64,000 nucleotides of DNA, from assembly GCF_008801605.1 (NCBI RefSeq), contig NZ_VZPJ01000001.1, forward strand, positions 124,001 to 188,000, read 5' to 3'. Shown in pieces: positions 38,195 through 48,184 of the stretch. This stretch comes from Pseudomonas brassicacearum subsp. brassicacearum. Lineage in GTDB: Bacteria > Pseudomonadota > Gammaproteobacteria > Pseudomonadales > Pseudomonadaceae. How positions within the stretch are numbered: the stretch's first letter is position 1; each line of letters opens with the position of its first letter. The notes under the pieces are model-generated. The model had not been told where the DNA came from. It worked only from the letters and a program-made list of their open reading frames with translations, and did not search any database. Both the position numbers and the translations under genes were made by a program.

Positions 38195-39808
38195 TCAGGT
38201 CCTGACGCTGGCAAAGTTCTTGGTCAGCTCGAGCAAGGTCGCCCGCAACTCCGGAGGCCGCACAGGCTTGGCCAGGATCGAGATGTTCATGTGGTGCAGC
38301 GCGTGGCGAATTCTTTCGATTTCATGGCCGGTCATGATCATGGCGGGGACTTCCCAACCCCGTTGCTCGCGAATCGCGGCGATGCATTCGGAACCGGAGA
38401 CCTTCGTGCCCAGGTCGAAGTCGGCAATGATGATGTCGCAGTCACTGGTCACGCCCACCCCGTCGCTGTGGGTTTCCACTTCGCACCCCCACTTCTCCAA
38501 TAGCGCGGATGTCGCCATCAGCACGTTGGCGTCATCCTCCACCAGGCACACCCGCAAGCCTTGCAAACGGCTATGGGTGGACACCGGCCTGTCCACCATC
38601 GCCCTTGGCGCAACCGTTTCCAGCCCCTGGATCATGGCGCGCGTGCCCTTGCCGAGCCGGGAGTCCAGCTGGATGTCCAGATTGATCAGGAGGCTGATTC
38701 GCTTGACGATGGACAACCCCAGGCCCAGCCCCTCGACGTCCTTGTCACGAACGTGGCGCACCCGATAGAACTCCTTGAACACCTCGGGCAAGTGTTCGGC
38801 GGCAATGCCCCGGCCCTTGTCGTAGATGACGATGGCCAGGCCGCTGCCTTTCGGCCGCACGCCGATCAACACTGGTTGGCCGGAGGCATATTTGAGCGTG
38901 TTGGAGACCAGGTTCTGCACCATGGTCGCCAACAGGCCGGCGTTGACATTGACCCAATGCCGGCAAGGCCGCAGGCGCAACTCGACACCGGCCCAGCGTG
39001 CGGCTTCGGTGTTCTGCTTGACCACATCTTGAAGCAACGCGCCCAGGTGTACAGGTTCGGCCTGCGGTTCAAGCTGCCCGTTATCGAGGGTGTAGATATC
39101 GAGGATCGAACGAAACAGCTGCGAGACGATGTGCAACGAGCGGTCGATGTTGTCCACCAGTCGCAACTCTTCCTGGCCCAACCGGGCATCGCGCAGGCAG
39201 GCGGTGAACAAGCCGATCGAGTGAATCGGTTGGCGCAAGTCGTGGCTGGCCTGGGCCAGGAAGCGGGATTTCTCCTGGTTCGCGGCAATCGCCTCTTCCG
39301 AAGCGATGCGGGTTCGGGTCAGCAGGATATGCGCGTAGGCGGGCACCACGATGGTGGTGACGATCAGCATCAGGAACAGGTAGGGCTGGCCACGCCAGAA
39401 CGGCGTGAGCAGGAAAATCACCACCAGGGTCGACAGCGCGATAACGGTTGCCAGCGCCAGGTAGCGCGAGCCGAAGCGCATGCCATTGCCCAACGTGACC
39501 CAGAGCAATGCAGCGTAGACTGGTAGCGTGCCTTCTCCCCCCACGATCAAGGCGAAGGCGAGGCTTGCATAGTCGAGGCTCATGGCAAAAAGACGACGCA
39601 GGAAAAAGTGCCCGGGCCAGCGCTTGATCGCCATGCGCAGCGGGACCGCGACGCCGAAAAAAAAGGCCATGTACCACAGGATCGGTACATAGGTATCGAA
39701 GTCACTGGCCAGACAGGCCACCACAATGACGTAGAGTGAAGCACAGGCCCCGACCGTCAATCTCAAGGTAGCCTGATCAAGCTCGCTATTCTTTTCCGTC
39801 ATAGTCAC
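38195..39808 (-). CDS. Hybrid sensor histidine kinase with C-terminal receiver
   Basis: A 537-residue protein: about six membrane helices (residues ~20-160), H-box [15 protein letters not shown] (His189), ATPase motifs ([26 protein letters not shown]) and a receiver domain (VEDD, IIADFDLG, MTGHE, LAKP). It is a close paralogue of the kinase at 41456, in inverted orientation, with a LuxR-type regulator between them. The start is a GTG preceded by GGAA; ATG at 39802 is an alternative. The periplasmic or membrane signal is unknown. Confidence 0.92.
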   Translation of the reverse strand: MTMTEKNSELDQATLRLTVGACASLYVIVVACLASDFDTYVPILWYMAFFFGVAVPLRMAIKRWPGHFFLRRLFAMSLDYASLAFALIVGGEGTLPVYAALLWVTLGNGMRFGSRYLALATVIALSTLVVIFLLTPFWRGQPYLFLMLIVTTIVVPAYAHILLTRTRIASEEAIAANQEKSRFLAQASHDLRQPIHSIGLFTACLRDARLGQEELRLVDNIDRSLHIVSQLFRSILDIYTLDNGQLEPQAEPVHLGALLQDVVKQNTEAARWAGVELRLRPCRHWVNVNAGLLATMVQNLVSNTLKYASGQPVLIGVRPKGSGLAIVIYDKGRGIAAEHLPEVFKEFYRVRHVRDKDVEGLGLGLSIVKRISLLINLDIQLDSRLGKGTRAMIQGLETVAPRAMVDRPVSTHSRLQGLRVCLVEDDANVLMATSALLEKWGCEVETHSDGVGVTSDCDIIIADFDLGTKVSGSECIAAIREQRGWEVPAMIMTGHEIERIRHALHHMNISILAKPVRPPELRATLLELTKNFASVRT

Positions 39809-39905
39809 TGGATTATTCCAACATGAAAGGTTGTTTCAAACTTGAAACCCAAGGGGGCAGTTTAGGTTACGATTCGTGAACTGGAAGATCAGAAGGATCT
39901 GAAGC

Positions 39906-40544
39906 ATGACGTGCAGAGTAATTGTGGCAGATGACCATCCTTTGTTTCGCGAAGGTATGCTGAGGACCATTGAACGACTCATACCGACAGCATCCATAGA
40001 ACAGGCTGGAAATCTGGACGAAGTATTGGCGCTGGCACGTTCCGGAATGGAAGTGGACTCCCTGATACTCGACTTGCGCTTTCCCGGGATCAAATCGTTG
40101 CAAGTAATCGGCCAGTTGCGCAGTGAGTTCAAGCGCACCTCGATCATTGTGGTTTCAATGGTGGATGATGTCGATGTTATTTCCCAAGTGATGGCGCTGG
40201 GTGCCGACGGATTCATCGGCAAGAATATCGACCCCGCCGGTATTGCCGACGCCATCATGGCAATACGCGAAGGCGAAGTGGTGGTGAAGTATCAGGCCGA
40301 AAACGCGATCCTGGACGATGCACTTTCCCAACTGACCGCGCGCCAACGGCAAGTGCTTGGCTTGATCGCCGCCGGCAAGACCAACAAGGAGATAGCCCGG
40401 GACCTGGGCATTTCCCCGTTCACGGTGCGCATCCATGTCTCAAGCCTGCTCAAATCCCTGGGGGTGCCCACGCGCGCGGCGGCTGCGGCGCAGTTTTCCA
40501 ACTTCCCAGGCAATGGTGGATGGCCGGGAAAACAAGACAATTAA
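39906..40544 (+). CDS. NarL/LuxR-family response regulator
   Basis: A 212-residue regulator with receiver residues D9, D10, D56 and lysine in GFIGKNID, then a LuxR-type helix-turn-helix ([45 protein letters not shown]). AAGGA precedes the ATG. It is divergent from one hybrid kinase and upstream of its paralogue, so both may signal to it. Confidence 0.94.
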   Translation: MTCRVIVADDHPLFREGMLRTIERLIPTASIEQAGNLDEVLALARSGMEVDSLILDLRFPGIKSLQVIGQLRSEFKRTSIIVVSMVDDVDVISQVMALGADGFIGKNIDPAGIADAIMAIREGEVVVKYQAENAILDDALSQLTARQRQVLGLIAAGKTNKEIARDLGISPFTVRIHVSSLLKSLGVPTRAAAAAQFSNFPGNGGWPGKQDN

Positions 40545-40864
40545 ATGTATAACGACCGCGAATATTAATTGAGCATCATCCTCCCTGCCTGCCCATCTCC
40601 GAGGCCATAGCACACTTGTACTATAGCGTCGCCCAGTACTCTCCCCCTAAGCTGTGGACGCTCCATAAAAAGGCTGTTCGAACAGCCAAACATAAAGAAA
40701 GCCAACATGCCATGCGCCGTGCAGTATCACTGTACCTATTGAAACGTTATGACGTGCGAAGCCTATGGATTTTATAAATCGATAGGCGGCGCAATGCTGG
40801 GTCAACTTCACCGTCTGCACGGTTGAAATGGAATGGTCCTGACATTAACTCAAGGTAAGTCATC
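40545..40864. other. 320-base intergenic stretch
   Basis: It holds no convincing gene. A perfect palindrome GGCTGTTCGAACAGCC (40672-40687) lies here; on the minus strand it is followed by TTTTT, giving a terminator-like structure although no gene is read into it from that side. The remainder probably contains the promoter of the lipoprotein gene, but no clear -35/-10 pair stood out. Confidence 0.5.
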
Positions 40865-41362
40865 ATGTCCTTCGAATATGGAAAAACACTTAGAAATGGA
40901 ATGGCGCTGTGCGTGCTGGCGGGCGTACTGAACGGTTGTGCAAACACCGGCGACTTGGGCAACTTGATGGGTTCCTTGAATCAGGGCGCCAAAAAATACG
41001 ACGTCTCGTACCTCAAGCAAACAATCATTCCGGGCAAGACGACAAAAGGCCAGATCACTCAAATGTTCGGCGCGCCGACCAATGAAGAACTCAATTCGAC
41101 GAGCTCCAGCAACGAGTCGAACTGGACCTATGAAAAGACTGATGAAGGCCTGGATAAGTACATGAAGCTGGCCCATAAGTACGTCTCGACCGAAACCAGC
41201 CTGAAGATGTATGAAACCTCGGCACAACTGTCCAAGGCGCAAACCGTAGCCAATGACGTCAGCAGCGTGACCGGCACGAAAACAGGCCAAAGCCAGAGCC
41301 AGGGTTCGGTATTGACCATCTATTTCGTCGATGATGTCGTGAAGTACTACAGGGTCTACTGA
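40865..41362 (+). CDS. Lipoprotein with SmpA/BamE-like fold
   Basis: A 165-residue lipoprotein: basic start, hydrophobic segment and lipobox LNGC (Cys25). The mature part has IIPGKTTKGQITQMFGAPTNEE, the SmpA/OmlA-type motif, and ends in a beta strand (VLTIYFVDDVVKYYRVY). It is not BamE itself, which is a different size and context. The central stretch is rich in serine and lysine. Encoded between a response regulator and a hybrid kinase; role unknown. Confidence 0.8.
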   Translation: MSFEYGKTLRNGMALCVLAGVLNGCANTGDLGNLMGSLNQGAKKYDVSYLKQTIIPGKTTKGQITQMFGAPTNEELNSTSSSNESNWTYEKTDEGLDKYMKLAHKYVSTETSLKMYETSAQLSKAQTVANDVSSVTGTKTGQSQSQGSVLTIYFVDDVVKYYRVY

Positions 41363-41455
41363 CGCAATGGCATCGCCCGTTGGGGACAGCATCACGTCTG
41401 TTCCCAACCTTCACCGAGGCTAGCCGCTACGCTTGGAGGCATCAGAGGTCATGCG

Positions 41456-43105
41456 GTGCCAAAGCCAGTGGAAAAGAACAGTGAACTCGACCAGGCCACG
41501 TTACGCCTGACCGTCAGCGCCTGTGCGCTGTTGTATATCGTCATCCTCGCCGGCCTCTATCCAGAAGAGGCCGCGAGCTACGTACCCATCATTATCTACA
41601 TCTGTACGTTCATCTTCGTCTCGGTGTTCCTGCGCATGATCATCAAGCGCTGGCCTGGACACTTCTTCTGGCGGCGCCTTTTCACGATGCTGCATGACTA
41701 TGCCGGCATCGCATTTGCCATGATCGTGGGTGGAGAGGGCACGCTCCCGGTGTACGCTGCATTACTCTGGGTCACGCTGGGCAATGGCATGCGCTTCGGC
41801 TCGCGCTACCTGGCGCTGGCGACCGTTATCGCGCTGTCGACCCTGGTACTGGTTTTCTGGCTGACCCCGTTCTGGCATACGCAGCCCTACATGTTCCTGA
41901 TGTTGATCGTCACCACCATTGTGGTGCCCGCCTACGCGCACATTTTGCTCAAGCGCACACGCATTGCCTCCGAAGAAGCCATTTTGGCCAATCAGGAGAA
42001 ATCGCGATTCCTGGCCCAGGCCAGTCATGACCTGCGCCAGCCAATCCACTCCATCGGTCTGTTTACGGCCTGCCTGCGTGACGCCAGGCTGGGGCTGGAA
42101 GAATTGCGGCTGGTGGACAACATCGACCGTTCGCTGCACACCGTGTCGCAACTGTTCCGCTCGATCCTCGATATCTACACCCTCGATCACGGCCAACCGA
42201 TGCCGAAGGCCGACACCGTACACCTGGGCCAATTGCTGCAGGACGTCGTCAAGCAGAACACCGAAGCGGCCCGCTGGGCCGGCGTCGAGCTGCGTTTGCG
42301 CGCCTGTCCTTACTGGGTCAGCGTCAATCCCGGCTTGCTGACCACGATGGTCCAGAACCTGCTGTCCAACGCGCTCAAATACGCACCCGGCCAACCCGTG
42401 CTGATCGGCGTGCGACGCCAGGGCCAGCGCCTGGCCGTGGTGATCTACGACAAGGGGCGCGGCATCGCCGCCGAACATTTGCCCGAGGTGTTCAAGGAGT
42501 TCTACCGCGTTCGCCATGCGCGCGACAAGGATGTCGAGGGGCTCGGCCTCGGCCTGTCCATCGTCAAGCGCATCAGCCAGATGCTCAATGTCGATATACA
42601 CATCCGTTCCAAGGTCGGACAAGGCACCCGGGTGGCGATCAGCGGCCTGAAACCGGCGGTACCACGTGTCATGGCGCCCAAGGTGGTGCCCGTCCAGAAT
42701 CGCCTGGACGGGTTGCGGGTGTGTTTGGTTGAAGACGACGCCAACGTGCTGATGGCGACCTCGGCGCTGCTGGAAAAATGGGGCTGCGAGGTGGAGGCCC
42801 ACAGCGACGGTGAAGGGCTGACCAGCGATTGCGACATCGTCATCGCCGATTTCGACCTGGGCACAAAAGTCTCGGGCGCCGAATGCATTGCCGCGCTACG
42901 CGAGCAGCGCGGCTGGCAAGTCCCGGCGCTGGTCATCACCGGGCATGAGATCGAGCGGATACGCCAATCGCTGCAAAGCCTGAGTATCTCGGTGCTGGCC
43001 AAGCCCGTGCGACCGCCGGAACTGCGAGCGGTATTGCTTGAATTGGTCAAGCGCATGGATCGCTGGGGCGAGGACTCAGCTCACCTCAGCCCACCCAGCC
43101 GATAG
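41456..43105 (+). CDS. Hybrid sensor histidine kinase with C-terminal receiver (paralogue)
   Basis: A 549-residue kinase with the same layout as the one at 38195: membrane sensor, H-box [15 protein letters not shown], ATPase domain, and receiver with [17 protein letters not shown] and LAKP. The start is a GTG at 41456 with AGAGG upstream; the ATG five bases earlier is out of frame. Parts of the sensor-coding DNA are nearly identical to the inverted paralogue (41765-41847 versus 39423-39505). The 3' end overlaps the convergent chemoreceptor gene by 20 bases. Confidence 0.92.
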   Translation: MPKPVEKNSELDQATLRLTVSACALLYIVILAGLYPEEAASYVPIIIYICTFIFVSVFLRMIIKRWPGHFFWRRLFTMLHDYAGIAFAMIVGGEGTLPVYAALLWVTLGNGMRFGSRYLALATVIALSTLVLVFWLTPFWHTQPYMFLMLIVTTIVVPAYAHILLKRTRIASEEAILANQEKSRFLAQASHDLRQPIHSIGLFTACLRDARLGLEELRLVDNIDRSLHTVSQLFRSILDIYTLDHGQPMPKADTVHLGQLLQDVVKQNTEAARWAGVELRLRACPYWVSVNPGLLTTMVQNLLSNALKYAPGQPVLIGVRRQGQRLAVVIYDKGRGIAAEHLPEVFKEFYRVRHARDKDVEGLGLGLSIVKRISQMLNVDIHIRSKVGQGTRVAISGLKPAVPRVMAPKVVPVQNRLDGLRVCLVEDDANVLMATSALLEKWGCEVEAHSDGEGLTSDCDIVIADFDLGTKVSGAECIAALREQRGWQVPALVITGHEIERIRQSLQSLSISVLAKPVRPPELRAVLLELVKRMDRWGEDSAHLSPPSR

Positions 43106-44441
43106 CCGTCTTGGGAATCACCTCGGACTCGTCGAGTTTGGACGCAAACATGCTCACGGCCTCGAGTGCATCCGTGGTCCCGTTCCTGATTTGCACGATG
43201 ACCGAGCCGGCCTGGTCTGCCAGGGTTACACCGCGCAATGCGCCTTCATGGGTCACGTTCATGCTGGCGACGGCGTCGCGGGTTTCGGAGAGAATCATGC
43301 CGATCATTTCGGCAATCTCCGAGGTGGAGCGACTGGTGCGCCCGGCCAGTTGCCGGACCTCGTCGGCCACCACCGCGAATCCCCTCCCCTGGTCTCCGGC
43401 CCGCGCGGCCTCGATAGCCGCGTTGAGGGCCAGCAGGTTGGTCTGGTCGGCAATGCCGCGAATGGTGTTGACGATGGCTGTGATCTCTTCCGAACGCGCC
43501 CCCAACTGCCCAACCAGACGCGCGGAAGAGCCAATGTTGTCGGCGATCTCGCGCATCTCCTTGGCAGTCTGGTGGATCACCTGGGCGCCCTGTTCGGCCA
43601 CTCGCTCGGTCTCGGCGGAGATATGGTACGCACGGGAAGCGCCACGCGAATCCTCTTCGAACTTCTCCACCCGTTCGCTGATGTCACTGGCGAACTTCAC
43701 AACCTTGCACAACTTGCCTTCGGCGTCGTAGACCGGGTTGTAGCTGGCTTCCAGCCAGACGACTTTGCCGCTTTTGCCGAGGCGCTTGAACTGGCCACTG
43801 AAAAACTCGCCGGCGTTGAGACGACGCCAGAAATCACTGTACTCCGAACTGCCCACCAGGCTCGGTTCGCAGAACATCCGGTGATGCTTGCCCTTGAGCT
43901 CTGCCAACGTGTAATTCATGACATTCAAGAAGTTGTCGTTGGCGGTCAGGATGTTGCCGCCCAGGTCAAACTCGATCACTGCCATGGCCCGGTCGAGTGC
44001 CGCCAGCCGGCCACGTGTTTCTGCCTCGCTGGCAACCTTGGCGGTGACATCGAGTGCGTACTTGACCACCTTCACGACGCGGCCTTGCTCGTCCACTACC
44101 GGGTTATAGCTAGCTTCCAGCCACACGTTCTGGCCTTGCGCGCTACGGCGCTGAAACGTGCCGGAAACAAATTGGCCGGCGCGCAGCTGGTTCCAGAATT
44201 CACGATACTCGGCGCTGCCCACCAGCGCTGGGGTGCAAAAATCCCGATGGGACAGGCTGGCCAACTGATCCGCACGGTAGCCCATCGTGCCAAGAAAATT
44301 CTCGTTCGCCCGAAGGACCTTGCCATCGGGGCTGAACTCGATGACAGCCATCGACCGCTCCAAGGCGCCGACCAGTCCTTTGTATGTTGCCAATTCGGCC
44401 GTCCTAGCCGTCAGTTCATTTTTTAGTGTTTTATTAAACAT
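43086..44441 (-). CDS. PAS-PAS chemoreceptor (BdlA-like)
   Basis: A 451-residue soluble methyl-accepting protein: two PAS domains in tandem (residues ~25-140 and ~145-260, each with AVIEF and WLEASYNPV) and an MCP signalling domain with the hairpin tip [35 protein letters not shown]. There is no membrane segment. The layout and size match P. aeruginosa BdlA, which triggers biofilm dispersion. Sensing of redox or energy state by the PAS domains is inferred. GAGGG precedes the ATG. Confidence 0.9.
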   Translation of the reverse strand: MFNKTLKNELTARTAELATYKGLVGALERSMAVIEFSPDGKVLRANENFLGTMGYRADQLASLSHRDFCTPALVGSAEYREFWNQLRAGQFVSGTFQRRSAQGQNVWLEASYNPVVDEQGRVVKVVKYALDVTAKVASEAETRGRLAALDRAMAVIEFDLGGNILTANDNFLNVMNYTLAELKGKHHRMFCEPSLVGSSEYSDFWRRLNAGEFFSGQFKRLGKSGKVVWLEASYNPVYDAEGKLCKVVKFASDISERVEKFEEDSRGASRAYHISAETERVAEQGAQVIHQTAKEMREIADNIGSSARLVGQLGARSEEITAIVNTIRGIADQTNLLALNAAIEAARAGDQGRGFAVVADEVRQLAGRTSRSTSEIAEMIGMILSETRDAVASMNVTHEGALRGVTLADQAGSVIVQIRNGTTDALEAVSMFASKLDESEVIPKTAIGWVG

Positions 44442-44525
44442 GACGTACCCTCGGTGAACCCTGAAAGTAACCGGACCTTTTATTCATATCGGCTCGCTGG
44501 CTGGAGGCTGAACGGTACGCTGTAA

Positions 44526-45431
44526 TTATGTTTTGGCGCCAAAACTCACCGAATCCATCAACCAGGTTCTAAAGGCCTGTACTTTTGGGGTGTCGGCTGT
44601 TTCAAGCGGACTCACGAAATAAAAGCCGAGGTCAGATTTCAATCGCAGATCAAAGGGGGCAACCAATCGTCCGGCCTTCAGGTCATCCTCGACATAGGTT
44701 GAACGCCCGATGCAGACCCCCAGGCCGTCAACCGCAGCCTGAACAGCCATCATGGCAAGGTCGAAAGTCAACCGGCTGCCTTCGGCCAGTTTTTTCGGTT
44801 GGCCGGCGGCACTCAACCAGGCACTCCAGTCGTCGTGGGTCACCCCACTGACCTGCAACAAGGTGTGCCGGGCCAGATCGCCCGGATTCTCCAGGGCTGT
44901 CAGACCTTGCAGCAGCCTGGGGCTGCACACCGGAAAGATCTCATCAGCCATCAGCCAGTCCGCCCGCAAGCCCTTCCAATCCCCGGAACCGTAACGAATG
45001 GCCGCATCGACGCCGCCCTTGCGAAAATCCACCCGTTCGGTGGAGGCCGTAACGCGTACGTCAATGTTGGGAAACGCCTGCTGGAAAGACGCCAGTCGCG
45101 GCAACAACCATTTGGAGGCAAAGGACACCAGCGTACTGATGGTCAAGACGCTGTTGTTGCGGCTCTCCAGCAACGTCTCCGTGCAATAGCGCAACTCATG
45201 GAACGCCGCACGAACGCCTGGGAAATAGCCATGTCCTTCGTCTGTCAGGGCCAGACCATCCTTGAGCCGCAGGAACAGGCGCACGCCCAGCTCCTCTTCG
45301 AGCCGGCGAATTTGATGGCTGATGGCTGTTTGAGTGACGTTCAGCTCTAGCGCGGCCTTGGTAAAACTCATGTGGCGAGCGGCCGATTCGAATGCTTTCA
45401 GGCCATTTAGAGATGGGATTCGTGTGGCCAT
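44526..45431 (-). CDS. LysR-family regulator (GcvA-like)
   Basis: A LysR regulator of the GcvA subgroup, beginning with the typical IPSLNGLKAFESAARHMSFTKAALELNVTQTAISHQIRRLEEELG. I start at 45431 (MATRIPS); an in-frame ATG six codons upstream is equally possible as neither has a strong ribosome site. It is divergent from gstA, its probable target. Confidence 0.92.
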   Translation of the reverse strand: MATRIPSLNGLKAFESAARHMSFTKAALELNVTQTAISHQIRRLEEELGVRLFLRLKDGLALTDEGHGYFPGVRAAFHELRYCTETLLESRNNSVLTISTLVSFASKWLLPRLASFQQAFPNIDVRVTASTERVDFRKGGVDAAIRYGSGDWKGLRADWLMADEIFPVCSPRLLQGLTALENPGDLARHTLLQVSGVTHDDWSAWLSAAGQPKKLAEGSRLTFDLAMMAVQAAVDGLGVCIGRSTYVEDDLKAGRLVAPFDLRLKSDLGFYFVSPLETADTPKVQAFRTWLMDSVSFGAKT

Positions 45432-45543
45432 TGGGTTTGGCTTTCTCATGAGATTTTGTCATACGCTAGCACTGAAGATGTCCTTTGAAAATGTTCCGGC
45501 CCTCGCGGATTCTGGCGGCACGCTCCCCGACCTTGAGGAAACC

Positions 45544-46161
45544 ATGAAACTGTACTTCGCCCCCATGACCTGCTCATTGTCCCCGCACATCGTGCTGCGG
45601 GAATTGGGCCTGCCCTTTGAATTGATTCGGGTCGACAACCAGACCAAACGAACTGCCGATGGGCTCGACTTCCTGACCATCAACCCCAAGGGCTACGTGG
45701 CAGCCTTGATGCTGGATAACGGTGATGTCCTGACCGAGGGGCCCGCCATCGTCCAATACCTGGCCGATCTGGTTCCCGCAAACACACTGGCGCCGGTCAA
45801 TGGCACCTGGGAGCGGGTTCGCCTGCAGGAATGGTTGAACTTCATTACCTCCGAGATTCACAGCGGATGTGCGCCACTGTTCAACGCCAATATTGCAGAG
45901 CCGACCAAGGCCATCTTCAGGGCAAAGCTGTTCAGGCGCCTGGATTACCTCAGCCAGGCCCTTGAACAACAGGATTACCTGATGGGCACCTTTGGCCTGG
46001 CCGACGGCTATTTGTTTACCGTCCTGAACTGGCTGCCGTTATTCAATATCCAGATCAGGGACTGGCCGGCGCTGGCGGCGTTCATGGCGCGAATCGCCGC
46101 ACGCCCTAGCGTCCGGGCGGCCATGGCTGCGGAGGCGGCATCCAATCTCGGTGCGATCTGA
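45544..46161 (+). CDS. gstA: Glutathione S-transferase, beta class
   Basis: A 205-residue bacterial beta-class GST with MKLYFAPMTCSLSPHIVLRE (catalytic Cys10), NPKGYVAALMLDNGDVLTEGPAIVQYLAD and a helical C-terminal domain. Conjugates glutathione to electrophiles. GAGGAAACC precedes the ATG at 45544; the longer upstream frame would run into the LysR gene. Divergent from a GcvA-like LysR gene. Confidence 0.93.
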   Translation: MKLYFAPMTCSLSPHIVLRELGLPFELIRVDNQTKRTADGLDFLTINPKGYVAALMLDNGDVLTEGPAIVQYLADLVPANTLAPVNGTWERVRLQEWLNFITSEIHSGCAPLFNANIAEPTKAIFRAKLFRRLDYLSQALEQQDYLMGTFGLADGYLFTVLNWLPLFNIQIRDWPALAAFMARIAARPSVRAAMAAEAASNLGAI

Positions 46162-46165
46162 CCCA

Positions 46166-46267
46166 CCGCTATCGCGAGCAGGCTCGCTCCCACAGGTGTC
46201 CGGGGTGATTGTGAGATTCGAGATACACCCGGATCCCTTGTGGGAGCGAGCTTGCTCGCGATAGCGG
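46166..46267. repeat. REP inverted pair
   Basis: Two inverted copies of a Pseudomonas REP sequence face each other (46166-46194 and 46239-46267), each with the GAGCGAGC...GCTCGC core and a TGTGGGAG/CTCCCACA end. It lies after gstA. Such pairs are mobilised by RAYT transposases and can act as transcript ends. Confidence 0.92.
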
Positions 46268-46341
46268 CGGTACAGCCACGCCAGGCCCCAACGCTTGCGC
46301 ACTTGTGCTAAAAAGCACCGTTATCGTTCTGAGTTCCGGTC

Positions 46342-47133
46342 ATGGCCCTTGCTTCACCTCCCGATCTGACGGACACGACGCATCTTGTTCAACCGCTTTC
46401 CCGCACCTACTCATCCGGGACGTTGATCGCGCCTCATCATCATGAATGGGGCCAGCTTCTCTACGCGCAAAGTGGTCTCATGTGGGTCGATACACCCGGT
46501 GCTGCGCTGCTGGTCCCGCCGCAGCGCGCGGTGTGGCTGCCGCCGCGGGTCACACATGGGATCCGAGTGGTTTCGCCCTTGGAGATGCGCAATCTCTATT
46601 TACGCGCAGAACTGGCCATGGGCGTGGGGCTTGAGCTGGAAGTGCTCGAGGTCAGCAAACTGCTGCGCGAGCTGATCATCCGGCGAGTGGCGCTGGGTAA
46701 CCGTCCTGATCCTGCGTTGCGTGATGCCTTGGACAACCTGCTGGTGCTGGAACTTCGCGAGCAGCGCTCGGCGGTGCTCAAGGTGCCCATGCCTGCCGGC
46801 GGGGATAGGCGCTTGCGCAATTTGTGCGAGACGGTGCTCGACGTCCCCGGCCTGGCCATGTCCTTTGAGCAGCATGCCGAGTCGGTGGGGGCCAGCACCC
46901 GCACCTTGGCCCGGTTGTTCCATGCCGAGCTTGGCCTGACGTTCACCGAGTGGCGACGCCAAGTGCAGTTGGCCCACGCCGTCGCCGCACTCCTGGAGGG
47001 TGACTCGGTGGGGACGATAGCGGCGCGGTTGGGCTACACGCTGAGCAGTTTCAGCGAGATGTTCCGCCGCTCCCTGGGCGTTGCACCGTCGGCGTATAAA
47101 AACGCGATGGCATCAAGGGGATTTGTCCGATAG
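46342..47133 (+). CDS. AraC-family transcriptional regulator
   Basis: A 263-residue regulator: N-terminal cupin (residues ~15-130, HHHEWGQLLYAQSGLMWV and PPQRAVWLPPRVTHG) and C-terminal AraC domain (SVGASTRTLARLFHAELGLTFTEWRRQ ... GTIAARLGYTLSSFSEMFRRSLG). The oxidoreductase gene follows on the same strand, 75 bases downstream. The effector is unknown. Confidence 0.92.
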   Translation: MALASPPDLTDTTHLVQPLSRTYSSGTLIAPHHHEWGQLLYAQSGLMWVDTPGAALLVPPQRAVWLPPRVTHGIRVVSPLEMRNLYLRAELAMGVGLELEVLEVSKLLRELIIRRVALGNRPDPALRDALDNLLVLELREQRSAVLKVPMPAGGDRRLRNLCETVLDVPGLAMSFEQHAESVGASTRTLARLFHAELGLTFTEWRRQVQLAHAVAALLEGDSVGTIAARLGYTLSSFSEMFRRSLGVAPSAYKNAMASRGFVR

Positions 47134-47208
47134 ACGAAACTCTCTGGCGGGCTCGCTATCGGCCCGGACGCTATCCTCGATGCACATTTCGTCGAGGAGT
47201 ATTGCAGC

Positions 47209-48168
47209 TTGAAAGCCCTACAGTTTTCCGCCACCGGCAGCCTGGACCACCTCTGCCTCGTTGACTTGCCGACACCCGTCCCGGGCCCCGACGAGGTCCT
47301 CATCCGGGTCAAGGCGGCTGGGCTCAACCCCAGTGATGTCAAGAATGTCGAGGGCCGCTTCCCCTATACCACCTTGCCCCGCGTGCCCGGCCGTGATTTC
47401 GCCGGGGTGATTGAGCAAGGCCCGGCACACCTGCTCGGCAAAGCGGTCTGGGGAACCGGCAGGGGCCCAGGTTTCCTGCGTGACGGCTCCCATGCGCAAT
47501 ACCTCACGGTTCCGGCAAGTGGCGTGGCCCTGAAGCCCGAGCGTTTGTCCTTCGTCCAGGCGGCGGCTATGGGCGTGCCTTTTACCACCGCCTACGATGC
47601 CGTTGAACGATCCCACGTGCAGCGCGACACGACATTCTTGGTGATTGGCGCCAATGGCGCGGTAGGCAGCGCAGCGCTTGCCCTGGCGAAGGCCCGCGGG
47701 GCCCGTGTGCTTGCGGCGGTACGGCGACCGGAGCGGGCCGCCGAGTTGCAAGCCAAAGGCTACGACGTCATCGTGACCAGCGCGCCCGGCAGCCTTGCAG
47801 AGCAGGTCAACGCGGTGTTTCCGGGAGGGGCGCAGGTCATCTTCGACACCACCGGCTTCTGGCTGCAAGAGGCGGTATCGGCATTGGCCAACTTCGGTCG
47901 CATCGCGATCATTGCTGCCCCGCCGGATGGGATGGTGCACTTCCCCGCCCTGGCGCTCTATCGCAAAGGCGGCATCTTGATCGGGGTGAACTCGCTGCTC
48001 TATGACAATACCGATTGCGCCCGGATGCTTGAAGAATTTGGCAAGCACTTCGAGGCAGGCGTCATCGACGCTCCCACGGATATTATTGAAATCCCCCTGG
48101 TGGACGGCAAGGCCCAGTACGCGCTGATCGCCAAGGGTAGCAGCGCAAAAGCCGTACTGGTGCCCTGA
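47209..48168 (+). CDS. MDR-family (quinone oxidoreductase-like) oxidoreductase
   Basis: A 319-residue medium-chain reductase with the NADPH loop VIGANGAVGSAALALA and no zinc cysteines, so of the zeta-crystallin/quinone oxidoreductase type. It starts with TTG at 47209, supported by GAGGAG nine bases upstream and the natural N-terminus LKALQFSATG; no ATG fits. It ends 16 bases before the convergent binding-protein gene. Confidence 0.9.
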   Translation: MKALQFSATGSLDHLCLVDLPTPVPGPDEVLIRVKAAGLNPSDVKNVEGRFPYTTLPRVPGRDFAGVIEQGPAHLLGKAVWGTGRGPGFLRDGSHAQYLTVPASGVALKPERLSFVQAAAMGVPFTTAYDAVERSHVQRDTTFLVIGANGAVGSAALALAKARGARVLAAVRRPERAAELQAKGYDVIVTSAPGSLAEQVNAVFPGGAQVIFDTTGFWLQEAVSALANFGRIAIIAAPPDGMVHFPALALYRKGGILIGVNSLLYDNTDCARMLEEFGKHFEAGVIDAPTDIIEIPLVDGKAQYALIAKGSSAKAVLVP

Positions 48169-48184
48169 TCCAGAGCGGCTCGGT

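Noticed and set aside
40672..40687. Palindrome GGCTGTTCGAACAGCC as terminator of the response-regulator gene
   Set aside because: The T-tract lies on the minus-strand side, whereas the regulator is read on the plus strand and ends 128 bases earlier.
46166..46267. Repeated GAGCGAGC units as a possible CRISPR array
   Set aside because: Only two inverted copies, not direct repeats with spacers; they are REP palindromes and no cas gene is near.
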